Below, piece by piece: positions 45,426 to 56,668 of a stretch of DNA of 64,000 bases (position 1 is the stretch's first letter; every line of letters starts with the position of its first letter). A program made the position numbers and the translations under genes. The DNA comes from Lactuca virosa (taxonomy: Eukaryota; Streptophyta; Magnoliopsida; Asterales; Asteraceae): NCBI GenBank assembly GCA_928212115.1, contig CAKMRJ010005634.1:262579530-262643529 (forward strand), written 5' to 3'. Under the pieces are notes generated by a model. The model had not been told where the DNA came from. It made no database searches and saw only the letters and a program-made list of their open reading frames with translations.

Positions 45426-46959
45426 TCTTAAAGAGCTTCAAGAATCAAGTGATGAGGAACCTCAAACACTAGCACTCAGCCCGAGGAGGAAACTCATGTT
45501 GAACCAGTTGACGAGTCCTTACCTCTGAGACGTTCCAGTAGAGTTAGCATTCCACCTGAGTTTTATGGTTTCCATATTACTACTGAAGGTGATAAGTTTA
45601 TTAGTGATAGTACACTAACAAATATGGATGAACCTAACAACTACAAGGAAGCCATGGCGGCCCGGAGTCTGCAAAATGGAAAGAGGCTATGGACAGTGAG
45701 ATTCAGTCCATGTATGACAATCAAGTTTGGAACTTGGTTGAAAATGTACCAAGTCGTAAGACGGTCGGGTGCAAATGTATCTTCAAGAAGAAGACCGACA
45801 TGGATGGGAAAGTACACACTTATAAGGCACGATTGGTTGCGAAGGGACTTACTCAAACTCCTGGAGTTGACTATGACGAGACCTTATAACCAGTAGCGAA
45901 GATTAAATCTATAAGGGTCATGCTAGCCATAGCTGTGTTTCATGATTATGAAATATGGCAGATGGATGTCAAAACCACTTTCGTAAATGGAAAGTTGGCT
46001 GAATATGTTTTATTGAGTCAGCCATAGGGTTTTGTCGATGCAAAGTACCCTAATAGAGTGTATAAGCTTGAGAAATCCATCTACGGATTAAAACAAGTGT
46101 CTCGTAGAAGGAATCTTTGTTTCGATAAGAAAGTCAAATAGTTTGGTTTTTTGAGGAGCGAGTATAACTCCTGCATATATGTAAAAGCTAGTGGGAGTAT
46201 AGTTAGCTTTCTCGTATTGTATGTGGATGACATACTGCTCATAGGAAACGATATCCCAACCTTGCAGGAAGTTAAGTCCTGGCTTGGGACATGTTTCGCT
46301 ATGAAGGACCTCGGAGAAGCTGCTTATATTCTAGGGATAAGGATATTGAGAAATAGGAGTAAAAGACTAATAGGACTTAGTCAAAGTACTTACTTGGATA
46401 AAGTGCTAAAACGTTTTAGCATGGAGAATTCCAAGAAAGGGGAGTTACCAATCCAAAGCAATACCAAACTGAGTAAGACTCAAAGTACGAGTACCGATGC
46501 AGAGATAGCAGAGATGAGCCGAGTACCATATGTTTCTGTAGTTGGCTCAATTATCCATGATATGACATGTACTCGCCCTGATGTGGCCTTCGCTTTGAGC
46601 ATGGTCAGCAGATATCAAGGGAATCCTGGTAGAGCTCACTGGACTGTGGTAAAGAACATTATTAAGTACCTACAAAGGACCAAGGATTGGGTCCTTATCC
46701 TCGGTGGGAGTCATGACTTGAGAGTGAGAGGGTATAGTGACGCCAGTTTTCAGACCGATCGAGATAATTTCCTCTCTTAGTCGAGTTGGGTATTTACCCT
46801 GAATGGAGAGAGGAGCAGTGACTTGGAAAAGTTCGAAGCAGGAGACCGTAGTTGATTCAACGTGCGAATCAGAATACATAGCAGCGAGCGAAGCGTCGAA
46901 AGAGGCAATATGGCTAAAGAACTTCATTGGAGACGTTAGAGTTGTACCTGCCATAAAGG
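45426..46959 (+). pseudogene. pol: Copia 2 reverse transcriptase and RNase H, first part
   Basis: Reverse transcriptase spans ~45640-46400: MDSEIQSMYDNQVWNLVENV, KARLVAKGLTQTPGVDYDET, stops at 45887-45889, ~46026 and ~46140, and an intact YVDD box (46220-46231). RNase H follows with TRPDVAFALSMVSRYQGNPG, YSDASFQTDRDN and, after a shift near 46800, SKQETVVDSTCESEYIAASE. The gene is cut at 46959 by Copia 3 and resumes at 54839. Confidence 0.85.
46955..46959. other. Target site duplication of Copia 3, left copy
   Basis: AAAGG before TGATGGGTTT; repeated at 54834-54838. The RNase H reading frame of Copia 2 is continuous when one copy is removed. Confidence 0.92.
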
Positions 46960-47724
46960 TGATGGGTTTTGAGCATTCTAACACTTCCTAAGTGTACATG
47001 CAACCCTAATAACCTTGTATCTATGTTTGTCTAATTATCATGCAAAGTTGAATTCCAAGGTTATATTCCTATCTAGCATACATGGGGAACAAATTTTAAC
47101 TTGCATGAAAGATAGAATAACTTACCTTGTTGTTGCTTATGATCCTTGAAACCTTGTGAGCCTAGCACCCCAAGTGTGATGCCTCAAATGGTTTACACAA
47201 CACCAAATGCTTTTGGAATGACTTTAGAGAGAATACACACTTCTAAAATCGGCCTAGCCCTCTTGTTTCTTATGTGTAGCCGATTTTGGTGGAAAATGGG
47301 TTTCTTATATAGTGTTGACACATCTAGGGTTACACCATGTAAACCCTAATGTGTCATGACTCTTCATTTCCATGACCCATGGGTTTTGTAACTCCTATGG
47401 AGCATCCTATGGGTGGAACCCATCTTGATAATCCATGGAGCCTCTTAGCCCACTATATAAGATATGGAAGATTTACATAATCTACCCATATATTTAATTA
47501 GTTATCTTTTGATCACTTAATTAATTCTAAATTAATTCTTGATCAAACTAATTAAATAATATTATTAATATATTAGAACTTATAATATATTTATAAACTG
47601 TAAGTGTTATTTCTCTTATTTTAGTTTATCCAATTGCATGGTGCCATGCAACCCAAATGGACCATGCCGGGTCGGGTCAAGTACATACCAGAAATAGTTA
47701 TGGACTTAGACACCTTATCCAATA
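46960..47724 (-). repeat. Copia 3 3' LTR (765 bp)
   Basis: On the minus strand it starts TATTGGATAAGGTGTC (the usual TG is mutated to TA) and ends AAAACCCATCA. The polypurine tract AAGTGGGAGAC (47725-47736) precedes it. A splice-donor copy, AAG|GTAAGT, lies at about 47127-47135. Confidence 0.9.
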
Positions 47725-48558
47725 GTCTCCCACTTGGATAAGTCTAATAACTATAACTGCAATACTTCAGGAACCGATCGGCAATCGTAGCTCTTTCAAG
47801 GTCTCTCGGAACTGAGAAGATGATGATACGCCATTTAAGATAAGTGATCATATAATCCTCTGTTCTAGATATCAGCCGGACAAATACATGGAACAATGTC
47901 TTACTTGTTGTCCAGCAGTTTGTTTCCCCATTTCCGATTTGTTTGACAAAGAACTTAATTGAACACATCAACTTAGTTCTGACCGGGCCCGGTACATAGG
48001 TCAAAACAAAATCATCGAGGGGCCCAGATATCAGCTTCTAATCCAAGAAGGAACAGATAAACTTCGACTCATATGTTTGTTCTACCACTCATTGAATTAT
48101 ACACAAAAGCACGTTTTATAACATCGAGTTACCAATGCGTTAACGTACAATCAATGCATAACCAACTCATAAGTAACAAATCATATCTCTAGGTTTGAAG
48201 ACTTATATGATATTACCATCTCACGATCACTCGAGATAAATTCCATGAAGTGATTCCAGTGAGTGTGGGTTGAGTCCAATGCTCAGAACTTATGAGCACT
48301 CATGAGTGTTGTAGCCATGTCCAACACTTAGACCTCTGCAACCAATCATGACAGTCTTGATTCATACCTACTTCCGACATATGACCGAATGTGGAGGTTC
48401 GAATAATATGATATACCAAACATAATTATTCTGGAAGTCAAAACATGCAAAAGAAATATAGTAAACGATCGACAAGAGATAGCAACACTTTACTCATAAA
48501 TAAAACACCTTTTATTCATCATCTAATGTCAATTACACTTTATAAATTTCAAGGTTAT
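47725..48558 (-). other. Copia 3 3' untranslated region and polypurine tract
   Basis: Non-coding between the pol stop and the 3' LTR, homologous to 55096-55841 of Copia 2. The PPT (minus AAGTGGGAGAC) is at 47725-47736. The 86-codon frame at 47744-48004 is probably random. Confidence 0.7.
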
Positions 48559-49500
48559 CTAACTACTAAATCTAATATCATCCTTCAGCCCTATGCTCCA
48601 AGCATGCTGGAGATGCTTAACCCGAGTCAGTCCCTTCGTGAGGGGATCTGCTGGATTCTCATCCGATGATACCCTCTTTACCACGAGGAGTCCTTCTTCT
48701 ATTCGATGTCTGATGAAATGGTATTTTCTGTCGATGTGTCTGGATCTCCCGTGATCCCTTGGTTCCTTGGCTAAGGCAACTGCACTTTCACTATCACAGA
48801 AAATTTCCATTGGCTCTTTAATAGCTGGTACAACTCCAAGGTCTCCAATTAAGTTCTTCAGCCATATCGCTTCCTTTGCTGCCTCGCTAGCTGCTATATA
48901 CTCTGATTCGCAAGTTGAATCAGCCACTGTCTCTTGCTTGGAACTCTTCCAAGAAATTGCTCCTCCATTTAAGGTAAAGACCCAGCCTGACTGAGAGCGG
49001 AAATTATCCCTATCAGTCTGAAAGCTAGCATCACTATACCCTACAACTCTCAAGTCTTCACTCCCACCGAGGGTAAGGACCCAGTCCTTAGTCCTCCGTA
49101 GGTACTTGAGGATATTCTTTACCGCAGTCCAGTGTGCCTTGCCAGGGTTCCCCTGATACCTGCTAACCATGCTCAAAGCAAAGGCTACATCAGGTCGAGT
49201 ACACGTCATAGCATACATGATCGATCCTACAGCCGAAGCATAAGGTATTCGACTCATTTCTGCTATCTCAGCCTCAGTACTAGGGCTTTGTGTCTTACTC
49301 AATCTGGCATTACTCTGGATGGGTAACTCTCCTTTCTTGGAGTCCTGCATGCCGAATCTCTTCAACACCTTATCCAAGTAAGAACTCTGACTAAGTCCAA
49401 TTAGTCTTTTACTCCGGTCTCTCAAGATCCTTATACCTAGAATATAGGCAGCTTCTCCTAGGTCCTTCATAGAGAAACACTTCCCAAGCCAGGACTTAAC
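48559..49500 (-). pseudogene. pol: Copia 3 RT end and RNase H
   Basis: Long open frame with LQEVKSWLGKCFSMKDLGEA, ILRDRSKRLIGLSQSSYLDK, a complete RNase H (YSDASFQTDRDNFRSQSGWV, SKQETVADSTCESEYIAASE, EIFCDSESAVALAKEP, HIDRKYHFIRHRIEEG) and the end NPADPLTKGLTRVKHLQHAW. It is the most complete RNase H in the window. It joins the upstream part of RT by a deletion that removes YVDD. Confidence 0.88.
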
Positions 49501-50343
49501 TTCCTGCAGCCTTGACATATACACAAGATTCATCTTCACTCCTAGAAAAGCCAAATTCCTTGACTTTCTCATCAAAGCAAAGATTCCATCTGCGAGGTGC
49601 TTGCTTTAACCCATAAATGGATTTCTCAAGCTTACACACTCTATTAGGGTACTCTGTGTTGACAAAACCCTCTGGCTGACTCATGTAAACATCCTCAGCT
49701 AACTTTCCATTAAGGAAAGCGGTTTTGACATCCATTTGCCATATTTCATAGTCATGAAATGCGGCTATGGCTAACAGAACCCTAATAGACTTAATAAGTG
49801 TGTACATTACCATCCATGTCGGAGTTTGTGAGAAACCTAATAGACTTAATAAGGTCTCATCATAATCAACTCCCGGAGTTTGTGAGAAACCCTTTGCAAC
49901 CAGTCGTGCCTTATAAGTGTGTACATTACCATCCATGTCGGTCTTCTTCTTGAAGATCCATTTGCACCCTACAGTCTTACGACCTGGTACATTCTCAACC
50001 AAGTTCCAAACTTGAATGTCATACATGGACTGTATCTCGCTGTCCATTGCCTCTTTTCACTTGGCTGACTCAGGGCCTGCCATGGCTTCCGCGTAACTGT
50101 TAGGTTCATCCAGACCTATCAGTGTCTCATCACTGATAAGTGTATCACCTTCCGCAGTAATATGGAATCCATAGTAATGCTCAGGTGCATTCCTAACCCT
50201 TGTGGAACGCCTCAGAGGTACATACTTGTCAATTGGCTCAACAGAAGTTTCCTCCTCAAGTTGAGTGCTAGGGTTTGAAGTTCCTTCACCACTTGACTCT
50301 TGAATTTCTTCAAGGTCAACTTGCCTCCCACTGTCTCCTTGGC
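49501..50343 (-). pseudogene. pol: Copia 3 reverse transcriptase, N-terminal part
   Basis: MDSEIQSMYDIQVWNLVENV, TVGCKWIFKKKTDMDGNVHT, KGFSQTPGVDYDET, WQMDVKTAFLNGKLAEDVYM and YGLKQAPRRWNLCFDEKVKE. The expected SPVAKIKS segment after DYDET is replaced by a rearranged insert (49786-49890) copied from nearby sequence. About 70 bp that would hold FLVLYVDDILL are missing at ~49510, so the polymerase active site is absent. The acidic linker before RT (50050-50343) is out of frame. Confidence 0.85.
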
Positions 50344-51489
50344 TTATGAACCTCTCTCTCGAAAGAAAGCCCTCCTAGCTACAAAGACCACATTCTCACT
50401 AGGTCTGTAGAAGAGGTAACCAAAGGATTTCTGTGGGTAGCCGATGAAAATACACCTCTTACTTCGAGGTTCGAGCTTATCATGAGTCTCGCGTCTCAAG
50501 AAAGCCTCGCAACCCCAAATCTTAATGTGGTCTAGTTTGGGTACTTTACCAGTCCACATCTCATGAGGAGTTTTGGCAACTTTCTTTGTGGGAACTAGAT
50601 TAAGGATATGGGCGGCAGTCTCTAAGGCATACCCCCAAAATGAGATTGGTAGCGAAGCTCGACTCATCATGGAACGAACCATATCTAACAAGGCTCGATT
50701 ATGCCTCTCAGCTACACCATTCAACTGCGGTGTCCTGGGAGGTGTCAATTGTGAGACAATCCCACATTCCCTAAGATAGTCGAGGAACTCTGAACTAAGA
50801 TACTCACCACCTCGATCGGATCGAAGCATCTTAATGTTCCTGCCCAATTGATTCTCGACTTCCTGTTTAAACTCTTTAAACCTCTCAAAAGTCTCTGACT
50901 TATGCTTGATTAAGTAGACATATCCATATCTACTGTAATCATCAGTAAAAGTCAAATAATAACGATTAGCATCCCTTGTGGCATGTTTGAAGGGCCCACA
51001 CACATCCGTGTGTATAAGATCCAACAAACCTTCAACCCTCTCACAAGAACCTGTGAAGGGTGACTTTGTCATTTTTCCAAGTAAGCATGATTCGCAACTA
51101 TCATCTGACTTTAGGTCAAATGACTCCAATACTCCATCCTTTTGGAGTTGGCCTATGCGTTTCTTGCTTATATGTCCGAGACGACAATGCCATAATGATG
51201 CTTTATCCAAGTTATTATCATTAACAGAATCAATACACAATACATTATTTCCTAAGTTATCAACCACAGATACAGTTTCATACACAACATCACAAGGTAA
51301 TGCTTTAAAATAAAGAACATTATTAAAGAAAGCATTAATCGAACCAACTTCATTATCAAATGAAAAGGTGAAACCTTGTTTATACAATGCATGAAAGGAA
51401 ATAATATTTCTTGCCATTTCTGGCGAATAACAACATTTATTCATATCTAAACTAAACCTACTACTTAGCGATAAAGTACAAATTTCCAA
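50344..51489 (-). pseudogene. pol: Copia 3 integrase
   Basis: A 381-codon open frame: pre-integrase zinc site (HCRLGHISKKRIGQLQ ... CESCLLGK), core with LIHTDVCGPF, RSDRGGEYLS and NGVAERHNRALLDM (D, D, E all present), and the tail CIFIGYPQKSFGYLF. It ends ARRAFFRERGS at a short GA run where the frame slips. The integrase domain itself looks complete. Confidence 0.88.
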
Positions 51490-51931
51490 TCTTGGTGACA
51501 GGTAAACCTTTCCTATTCCCCATGATTAAGTTTATTCTTCCATGCTCCATATTCTCACTTCTTCTTAGTCCCTGCAAATCAGAACAGATATGAATACCAC
51601 AACCGGTATCAAGGACCCAAGAGTTAGAATGGGGTGAGTTATTAGATAAGATAGTGTGAATACCTGCATGGTTGGGTTTAACTTTCCCATCCTTCACATC
51701 TTGCTGGTACTTTGGGCAGTTCCGCTTCCAATGTGACTTTTCATGGCAATAGAAGCATTCAGCCTCTTTAGGGTCAGAAGAAGGAGTGACAAAATCTTTC
51801 TTGGTTCCACTTGAAGAAGAGCCATCAAGGGTCCTAGCCTTGGTACCCTTTTGAAGAGCTCTTCCTCTTCTTCCCTCTACCTTTCCCGATTGCCAAAACC
51901 GGGGTTGAGTTTGGAGTAGGAGTGTTAACAA
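51461..51931 (-). pseudogene. Copia 3 gag end and protease
   Basis: Includes the zinc knuckle CFYCHEKSHWKRNC (CX2CX4HX4C) and the intact protease site SWVLDTGCGIHICSDLQGL (D-T-G). The first ~30 residues of this frame are a wrong-frame read of gag; the true junction is a shift near 51840-51860. The frame runs out at NLYFIAK where integrase resumes in another frame. Confidence 0.82.
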
Positions 51932-52568
51932 CCGACTTACCCTTAAGACCTGTTTCTGCGGTCTTGAGGAGTCCCTGAAGTTTGCTGAGTGTGACCTCTT
52001 CCTTATTCATGTGATATGTCATGCAGAATTGATCATAGCACGATGGTAAGGAGTGCGAAATGATATCTATTGCAAGCTCCTCAGGGAAGTTCACATTAAG
52101 CTTCAGCAACCGATCCACATACCTTTGCATTTTCTGCATGTGGCTCGTGACGGATTCCCCGTCCTTCATCATGGTTGTTATGATAGAGCATATGATTTCA
52201 TACCTCTCTTGTCGTGCACTTTGATGGTATCTTTCCATCAGATCTTGGTGCATTTCAAAAGGGTAGAAGTCCTCATAGGACTTTTGGAGTTCCGCTGTCA
52301 TGGTGGCCAACATGATGCATGCCACTTTTGTAGCATCCCTTTCATGTGCCCGGAAGTCAGCGATCTCCTGGGGAGTTGCAGTGGTCTCATCAATCTCCTT
52401 AAGCTCCTTGTCAAGGACATATTCTTTGTCCTCGTAGCGGGTAATCATCCTGATGTTTCTGATCCATTCATTGAAGTTGGATCCATCAAAAGTGACTTTC
52501 CCACACAAGTTCATAAGGGTAAAGGAGCCATTAGGATTAGAGCCAAAAGCAGCATCTTTTGAAGACAT
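51834..52568 (-). CDS. gag: Copia 3 gag
   Basis: Intact from MSSKDAAFGSNPNGSFTLMN to the basic KGRGKKRKSSSKG region: Gag core FDGSNFNEWIRNIRMITRYE, MLATMTAELQKSYEDFYPFE, YHQSARQERYEIICSI, ELAIDIISHSLPSCYDQFCM, NKEEVTLSKLQGLLKTAE. This is the particle-forming part of the polyprotein. A frameshift near 51840-51860 separates it from the zinc knuckle. The start codon follows directly after a splice-acceptor-like CTTCTTTCAG (52569-52578). Confidence 0.85.
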   Translation of the reverse strand: MSSKDAAFGSNPNGSFTLMNLCGKVTFDGSNFNEWIRNIRMITRYEDKEYVLDKELKEIDETTATPQEIADFRAHERDATKVACIMLATMTAELQKSYEDFYPFEMHQDLMERYHQSARQERYEIICSIITTMMKDGESVTSHMQKMQRYVDRLLKLNVNFPEELAIDIISHSLPSCYDQFCMTYHMNKEEVTLSKLQGLLKTAETGLKGKSVVNTPTPNSTPVLAIGKGRGKKRKSSSKGYQG

Positions 52569-53365
52569 CTGAAAGAAGAGAACAAGATTAGTTTAGATAT
52601 TAAGAGAGTCCTTAATAAAACACCCAAATGTAATATTAAGGCTAGGATCCAATCACAATATATTATAACTTAGAAGAGGTATGCCGTAATCCAAGCTATA
52701 ACATATTTGAAAGGTAGGTGAATGACGATTCACCAATTTCCACCATGAAAAACGAAATATAAATATTAGGTTTTTAATTGGTTCTTAGAAATTCCTAGAT
52801 TCTTTTGAGATTCAATGAACTTTTCAAAGGCATGTTTCAATCTCGAGTGTGCCCTCCAAGTTTTGTGACTGGGATACCGAGGATCACAAAACGAGATGTG
52901 AAGTAACCATGCAAATCACTTGGTACCCTCAAGGTTTATCACTCAATCGATGTGCCGGTAAACCACACACGCTCCACCGATGCTATGGTAAACCTTAAGT
53001 CACCCTTTACCTACCTTGTTAAGTCCAAGTTAGTGTGCCGGTTAACCACACACGCTCCACCAACGACTTAAACAAAGTGTAAAGTGTAATTTCATGGATT
53101 AGCACCTTATTCACATTTTCCTAAAGTAACTAAGATTAGGAATTTAATAAAAGCATTTAGTTACTTTATAATATTCATCATACTTTTAATGAGAATTTAT
53201 AAGTCCTTGTCTTACCCGTTCGGCTAACGACCCTCCACCGATCAAGGAAGTGGTGGGTGAGAGTGGACACCCATTAAGTTGCCATTTTATAGGCAACAAC
53301 CTTATACCCCCCTTATAGACCGGCTTCGTGAATGAGGCGTACTAGCGGTAAGACGACTTGACGTT

Positions 53366-53442
<77 letters not shown>

Positions 53443-54057
53443 TAACTTATAATATTATAAAGTATAAGGGTTGAATTTTAACTTTTAAAATTCTAAGGGT
53501 TGGAACTAAATTTTAATCAAGACTTTACATGTTCCAAAACTTGAGGGCAAGTTTTGTAAACTTCCAAAACTTTTCATTTCTTATAACTTATGAATTAATT
53601 GAGTAATAAAAATGAAGACTCTTCATTTTTATAACTCTTGTGTTCTTTTAATGGATTTAATAAAAGTGAGTCTTTTTGTTTTCCATAACTTGAGGACAAG
53701 TTATGGACTCCATTAAAACACATTATGATCATGAATTAAACTACCATGAAGGTTACAAACAATTCCTATGATCATCTAATCTTCATAAGTTCAAGAACAT
53801 GAATATGAACACTTTCAAGAATCAAAAATTACACTTAAAAAAAACTTGTAATTTTAATAATTGCCATTGTAAATGGATTAGCATAAACATTACACCATCT
53901 AAAACAAGCTTTAAAACATCAAAACAGTTTAGGGTAATGTTTCTAGTCCATTTCCAGCAACAAATGTGCAAACTTTCATACGAGCAGAAAACAGAAAAAC
54001 AATTTTTTTTCAAGCTGTTCGCACACAAAAAAAAAAAAAAAAAAAAAAACGAACCTG
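52569..54057 (-). other. Copia 3 leader, probably part of an intron
   Basis: Non-coding, with the duplicated TGGAGCGTGTGTGG motif (52951-52976, 53034-53059), an AT microsatellite (53370-53439) and a poly(A/T) run (54027-54049). It is bounded by a splice acceptor at 52569 and, beyond the PBS, a splice donor in the LTR at 54236. Confidence 0.7.
53370..53439. repeat. (AT)n microsatellite, 70 bp
   Basis: Uninterrupted AT dinucleotides in the Copia 3 leader. Confidence 0.95.
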
Positions 54058-54070
54058 GCTCTGACACCAC
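54058..54070 (-). other. Copia 3 primer binding site
   Basis: Minus strand TGGTGTCAGAGCC, adjoining the LTR. It differs from the usual initiator Met complement by A-to-G at position 5. Confidence 0.82.
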
Positions 54071-54833
54071 TGATGGGTTTTGAGCATTCTAACACTTCTT
54101 AAGTGTACATGCAACCCTAATAACCTTGGATCTATGTTTGTCTAATTATCATGCAAAGTTGAATTCCAAGGTTATATTCCTATCTAGCATACATGGGGAA
54201 CAAATTTTAACTTGCATGAAAGATAGAATAACTTACCTGTTGTTGCTTATGATCCTTGAAACCTTGTGAGCCTAGCACCCCAAGTGTGATGCCTCAAATG
54301 CTTCACACAACACCAAATGCTTTTGGAATGACTTTAGAGAGAATACACACTTCTAAAATCGGCCTAGCCCTCTTGTTTCTTATGTGTAGCCGATTTTGGT
54401 GGAGAATGGGTTTCTTATATAGTGTTGACACATCTAGGGTTACACCATGTAAACCCTAATGTGTCATGACTCTTCATTTCCATGACCCATGGGTTTGTAA
54501 CTCCCATGGAGCATCCTATGGGTGGAACCCATCGTGATAATCCATGGAGCCTCTTAGCCCACTATATAAGATATGGAAGATTTACATAATCTACCCATAT
54601 ATTTAATTAGTTATCTTTTGATCACTTAATTAATTCTAAATTAATTCTTGATCAAACTAATTAAATAATATTATTAATATATTAGAACTTATAATATATT
54701 AATAAACTGTAAGTGTTATTTCTCTTATTTTAGTTTATCCAATTGCATGGTGCCATGCAACCCAAATGGACCATGCCGGGTCGGGTCAAGTACATACCAG
54801 AAATAGTTATGGACTTAGACACCTTATCCAACA
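54071..54833 (-). repeat. Copia 3 5' LTR (763 bp)
   Basis: On the minus strand it starts TGTTGGATAAGGTGTC at 54833 and ends AAAACCCATCA at 54071. It is nearly identical to 46960-47724. A near-perfect splice donor, CAG|GTAAGT, lies at 54231-54239. Confidence 0.93.
54231..54239 (-). promoter_or_regulatory. Predicted splice donor in the Copia 3 LTR
   Basis: Minus strand AACAACAG|GTAAGTTATTC; intron base 1 at 54236. Together with the acceptor before gag (52569) it would remove 1,668 nt, including the end of the LTR, the PBS and the leader. Copia 2 has a homologous donor, AAAG|GTATGT, at 56514. Confidence 0.65.
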
Positions 54834-54838
54834 AAAGG
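54834..54838. other. Target site duplication of Copia 3, right copy
   Basis: AAAGG, matching 46955-46959. Confidence 0.92.
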
Positions 54839-55095
54839 AGCCTATGAAAATTTTCTGTGATAACGAGGGTGCGGTCACCTTAACCAAGGAACCGATGGAT
54901 CATGGCAGATCCAAGCATATCGATAGAAAATACCAATTCATCAGACATCGAGTAGAAGAGGGACTCCTCGTAGTAAAGAGGGTATCATCAGAAAAGAACC
55001 CAGCAGATCCCCTTACGAAGGGACGGAGTAGGGTTAAGCACTTGCACCATGCTAGGAGTATTGGGCTGAAGGACGATATTAGTTTTAGTGATTAG
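54839..55095 (+). pseudogene. pol: Copia 2 RNase H, final part
   Basis: EPMKIFCDNEGAVTLTKEPM, HIDRKYQFIRHRVEEGLLVV and NPADPLTKGRSRVKHLHHA. It is the direct continuation of 46959 in the same frame once Copia 3 and one TSD are removed. The reading frame ends at a normal stop (LKDDISFSD). Confidence 0.9.
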
Positions 55096-55841
55096 ATAGC
55101 TGTTTAGAAACTTATAATAGATAAAATGTAATTGACATGTGCTTATTAAATAAAGGAGTTTTATTTATGAGTAAAGTTATTGTTTTGTGTCAATTGTTTA
55201 CTATTGTTTCACTTTTGCATGTTTTGACTTCCTAAATGATAGGATCATTCAAACTATCAACAGTCGATCAAACTTTGGAAGTAGGTATTGAGGCAAGACT
55301 GTAATGAATTGGCTTGTAGATTGTCTAAGCGTTTAGACATTGCAAAAGTTTGCTGCAACATTCATGAATGCTCCTGAAATAAGATTTGAGTATTAGATTA
55401 AACCTACGCTCAATGAATCACTTCATGGAATTTATCACGAGTGATTGTGAGATGATAATATCTTATAGTCTTTAAACCGAGATATATGAGTTGTTGTTTG
55501 CAAGTTGGTTGTGCATTGATAACGTAAACGCATCAGTAACTTGATGTTATAAAATGTATTGTTCTGTATGATTTAATGAGTAAATAGTACAAGCATATAA
55601 GTCAATGTTTAATTGTTCCTTTTATCCTAAAAGGTTAAAAGCGATATATTGGGTTAAAATAGTACAAGCATATAAGTCTATGTATTTGTCCACATGATAT
55701 CTTGAAGAACAGAGGACTACATGATCCCTTATCTAAAGGATGTGTCAGAGTTCGACAGCGGCTGTTGAGAGCTACGATTGCTAATCGGATCTTGAAGTTA
55801 CATTGGCAGTTATAGTTATTAGACTTATCCAAGTGGGAGAC
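55096..55841 (+). other. Copia 2 3' untranslated region and polypurine tract
   Basis: Non-coding, homologous to the Copia 3 3' region. It ends with the polypurine tract AAGTGGGAGAC (55831-55841) directly before the LTR start TGTTGGAC. Confidence 0.8.
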
Positions 55842-56668
55842 TGTTGGACTAGGCGTCTAACCCATAACTATAATTGGGATGTACCTGACCCTATAGTAGC
55901 ATGGTCCTTTTGGGTTGCCTTCACACTGGTGACTAGACAGGATGACTGTTAAGGAGAGAGGTTGATTTATTAAAAGAATAATAAATTAGGGCATAAATAT
56001 GATTTATTAATATAAAATAAGAATAATATATTAATTAGGAATCATATTATTAATTAGTATTTAATCAGAAATTAATTTGGAATTAATTTTGGGATTAAAG
56101 GAACAGATTAAAAGTACAGGGGCTGTTTTGTAATTATTTGATAGTTGAGGCTTTGGGCCATTAGATCACCTTTATTAGGGCTAGGCCGAAAATCCTAGAA
56201 GGATCTAGGAGTTTTCGTCCAAGGCCTAAGGCAAGGAGGTCTAGGCCCTAAGCTAAGGGATTAGGGTTTCCACCCAAAAACCCTAGCTAGCCTCAAGTGT
56301 AAATAAACCCCTAGGCTCTAGATTTCGACCACCCCTTGGAGAAACCCTAGAAGAGGCAATTTCTAGAGCAAGCTACCCTCTCTCATCTTTCTCATATTCA
56401 TCCTCTCACTCAAGTGTGTTTGTGAGCCATTAGAGGTACTACACTTGTGGTACTTGTTCTCAAGAGCAAATGATCTTCAAGAAACTAGTTGTTATTACTA
56501 TATAGCAACAAAGGTATGTATTCTAATCTTTGAATTCTGATTTTCGAAAATAGTAGATGCATGCTAGGGTTTTCTTTTGTGTTCATTTGTTGTATGTCTA
56601 ATAGTGAAAACATAGATCCAAAATTAGGGTTGCATGCACACATAGGATTGTTTGTATAAAACCCAACA
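55842..56668 (+). repeat. Copia 2 3' LTR (827 bp)
   Basis: Begins TGTTGGACTAGGCG and ends TAAAACCCAACA. It has the predicted splice donor AAAG|GTATGT (intron base 1 at 56514). Its end (TTAGGGTTGCATG.ACAC) is shared with the Copia 3 LTR, while the U3 halves differ strongly. Confidence 0.9.

Larger units (their letters stand above)
46960..54833 (-). mobile_element. Copia 3: nearly complete Ty1/copia element
   Basis: 7,874 bp with both LTRs (46960-47724, 54071-54833), a perfect AAAGG duplication, PBS (54058-54070), PPT, gag and pol. By eye its LTRs differ at about a dozen sites in 763 bp, so it is fairly young. Pol has lost its YVDD box and is frameshifted. Gag and pol are closely related to Copia 2, its host element; the lineage looks Tork/Angela-like, though I am not certain. 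Confidence 0.93.
42468..56668 (+). mobile_element. Copia 2: Ty1/copia element with truncated 5' LTR
   Basis: Plus-strand order: an LTR scrap (42468-42606), leader, gag, protease, integrase, reverse transcriptase, RNase H (split by Copia 3) and a 3' LTR (55842-56668). It lies inside the gag region of Copia 4. It is closely related to Copia 3 along gag and pol but more decayed, with at least eight stops or shifts. Confidence 0.85.

Noticed and set aside
52053..52562. 169-aa plus-strand ORF
   Set aside because: Antisense shadow of the Copia 3 gag frame.
54027..54049. Poly(A) run as a sign of a LINE or processed gene
   Set aside because: It lies in the Copia 3 leader next to the PBS, with no LINE sequence or target duplication around it.
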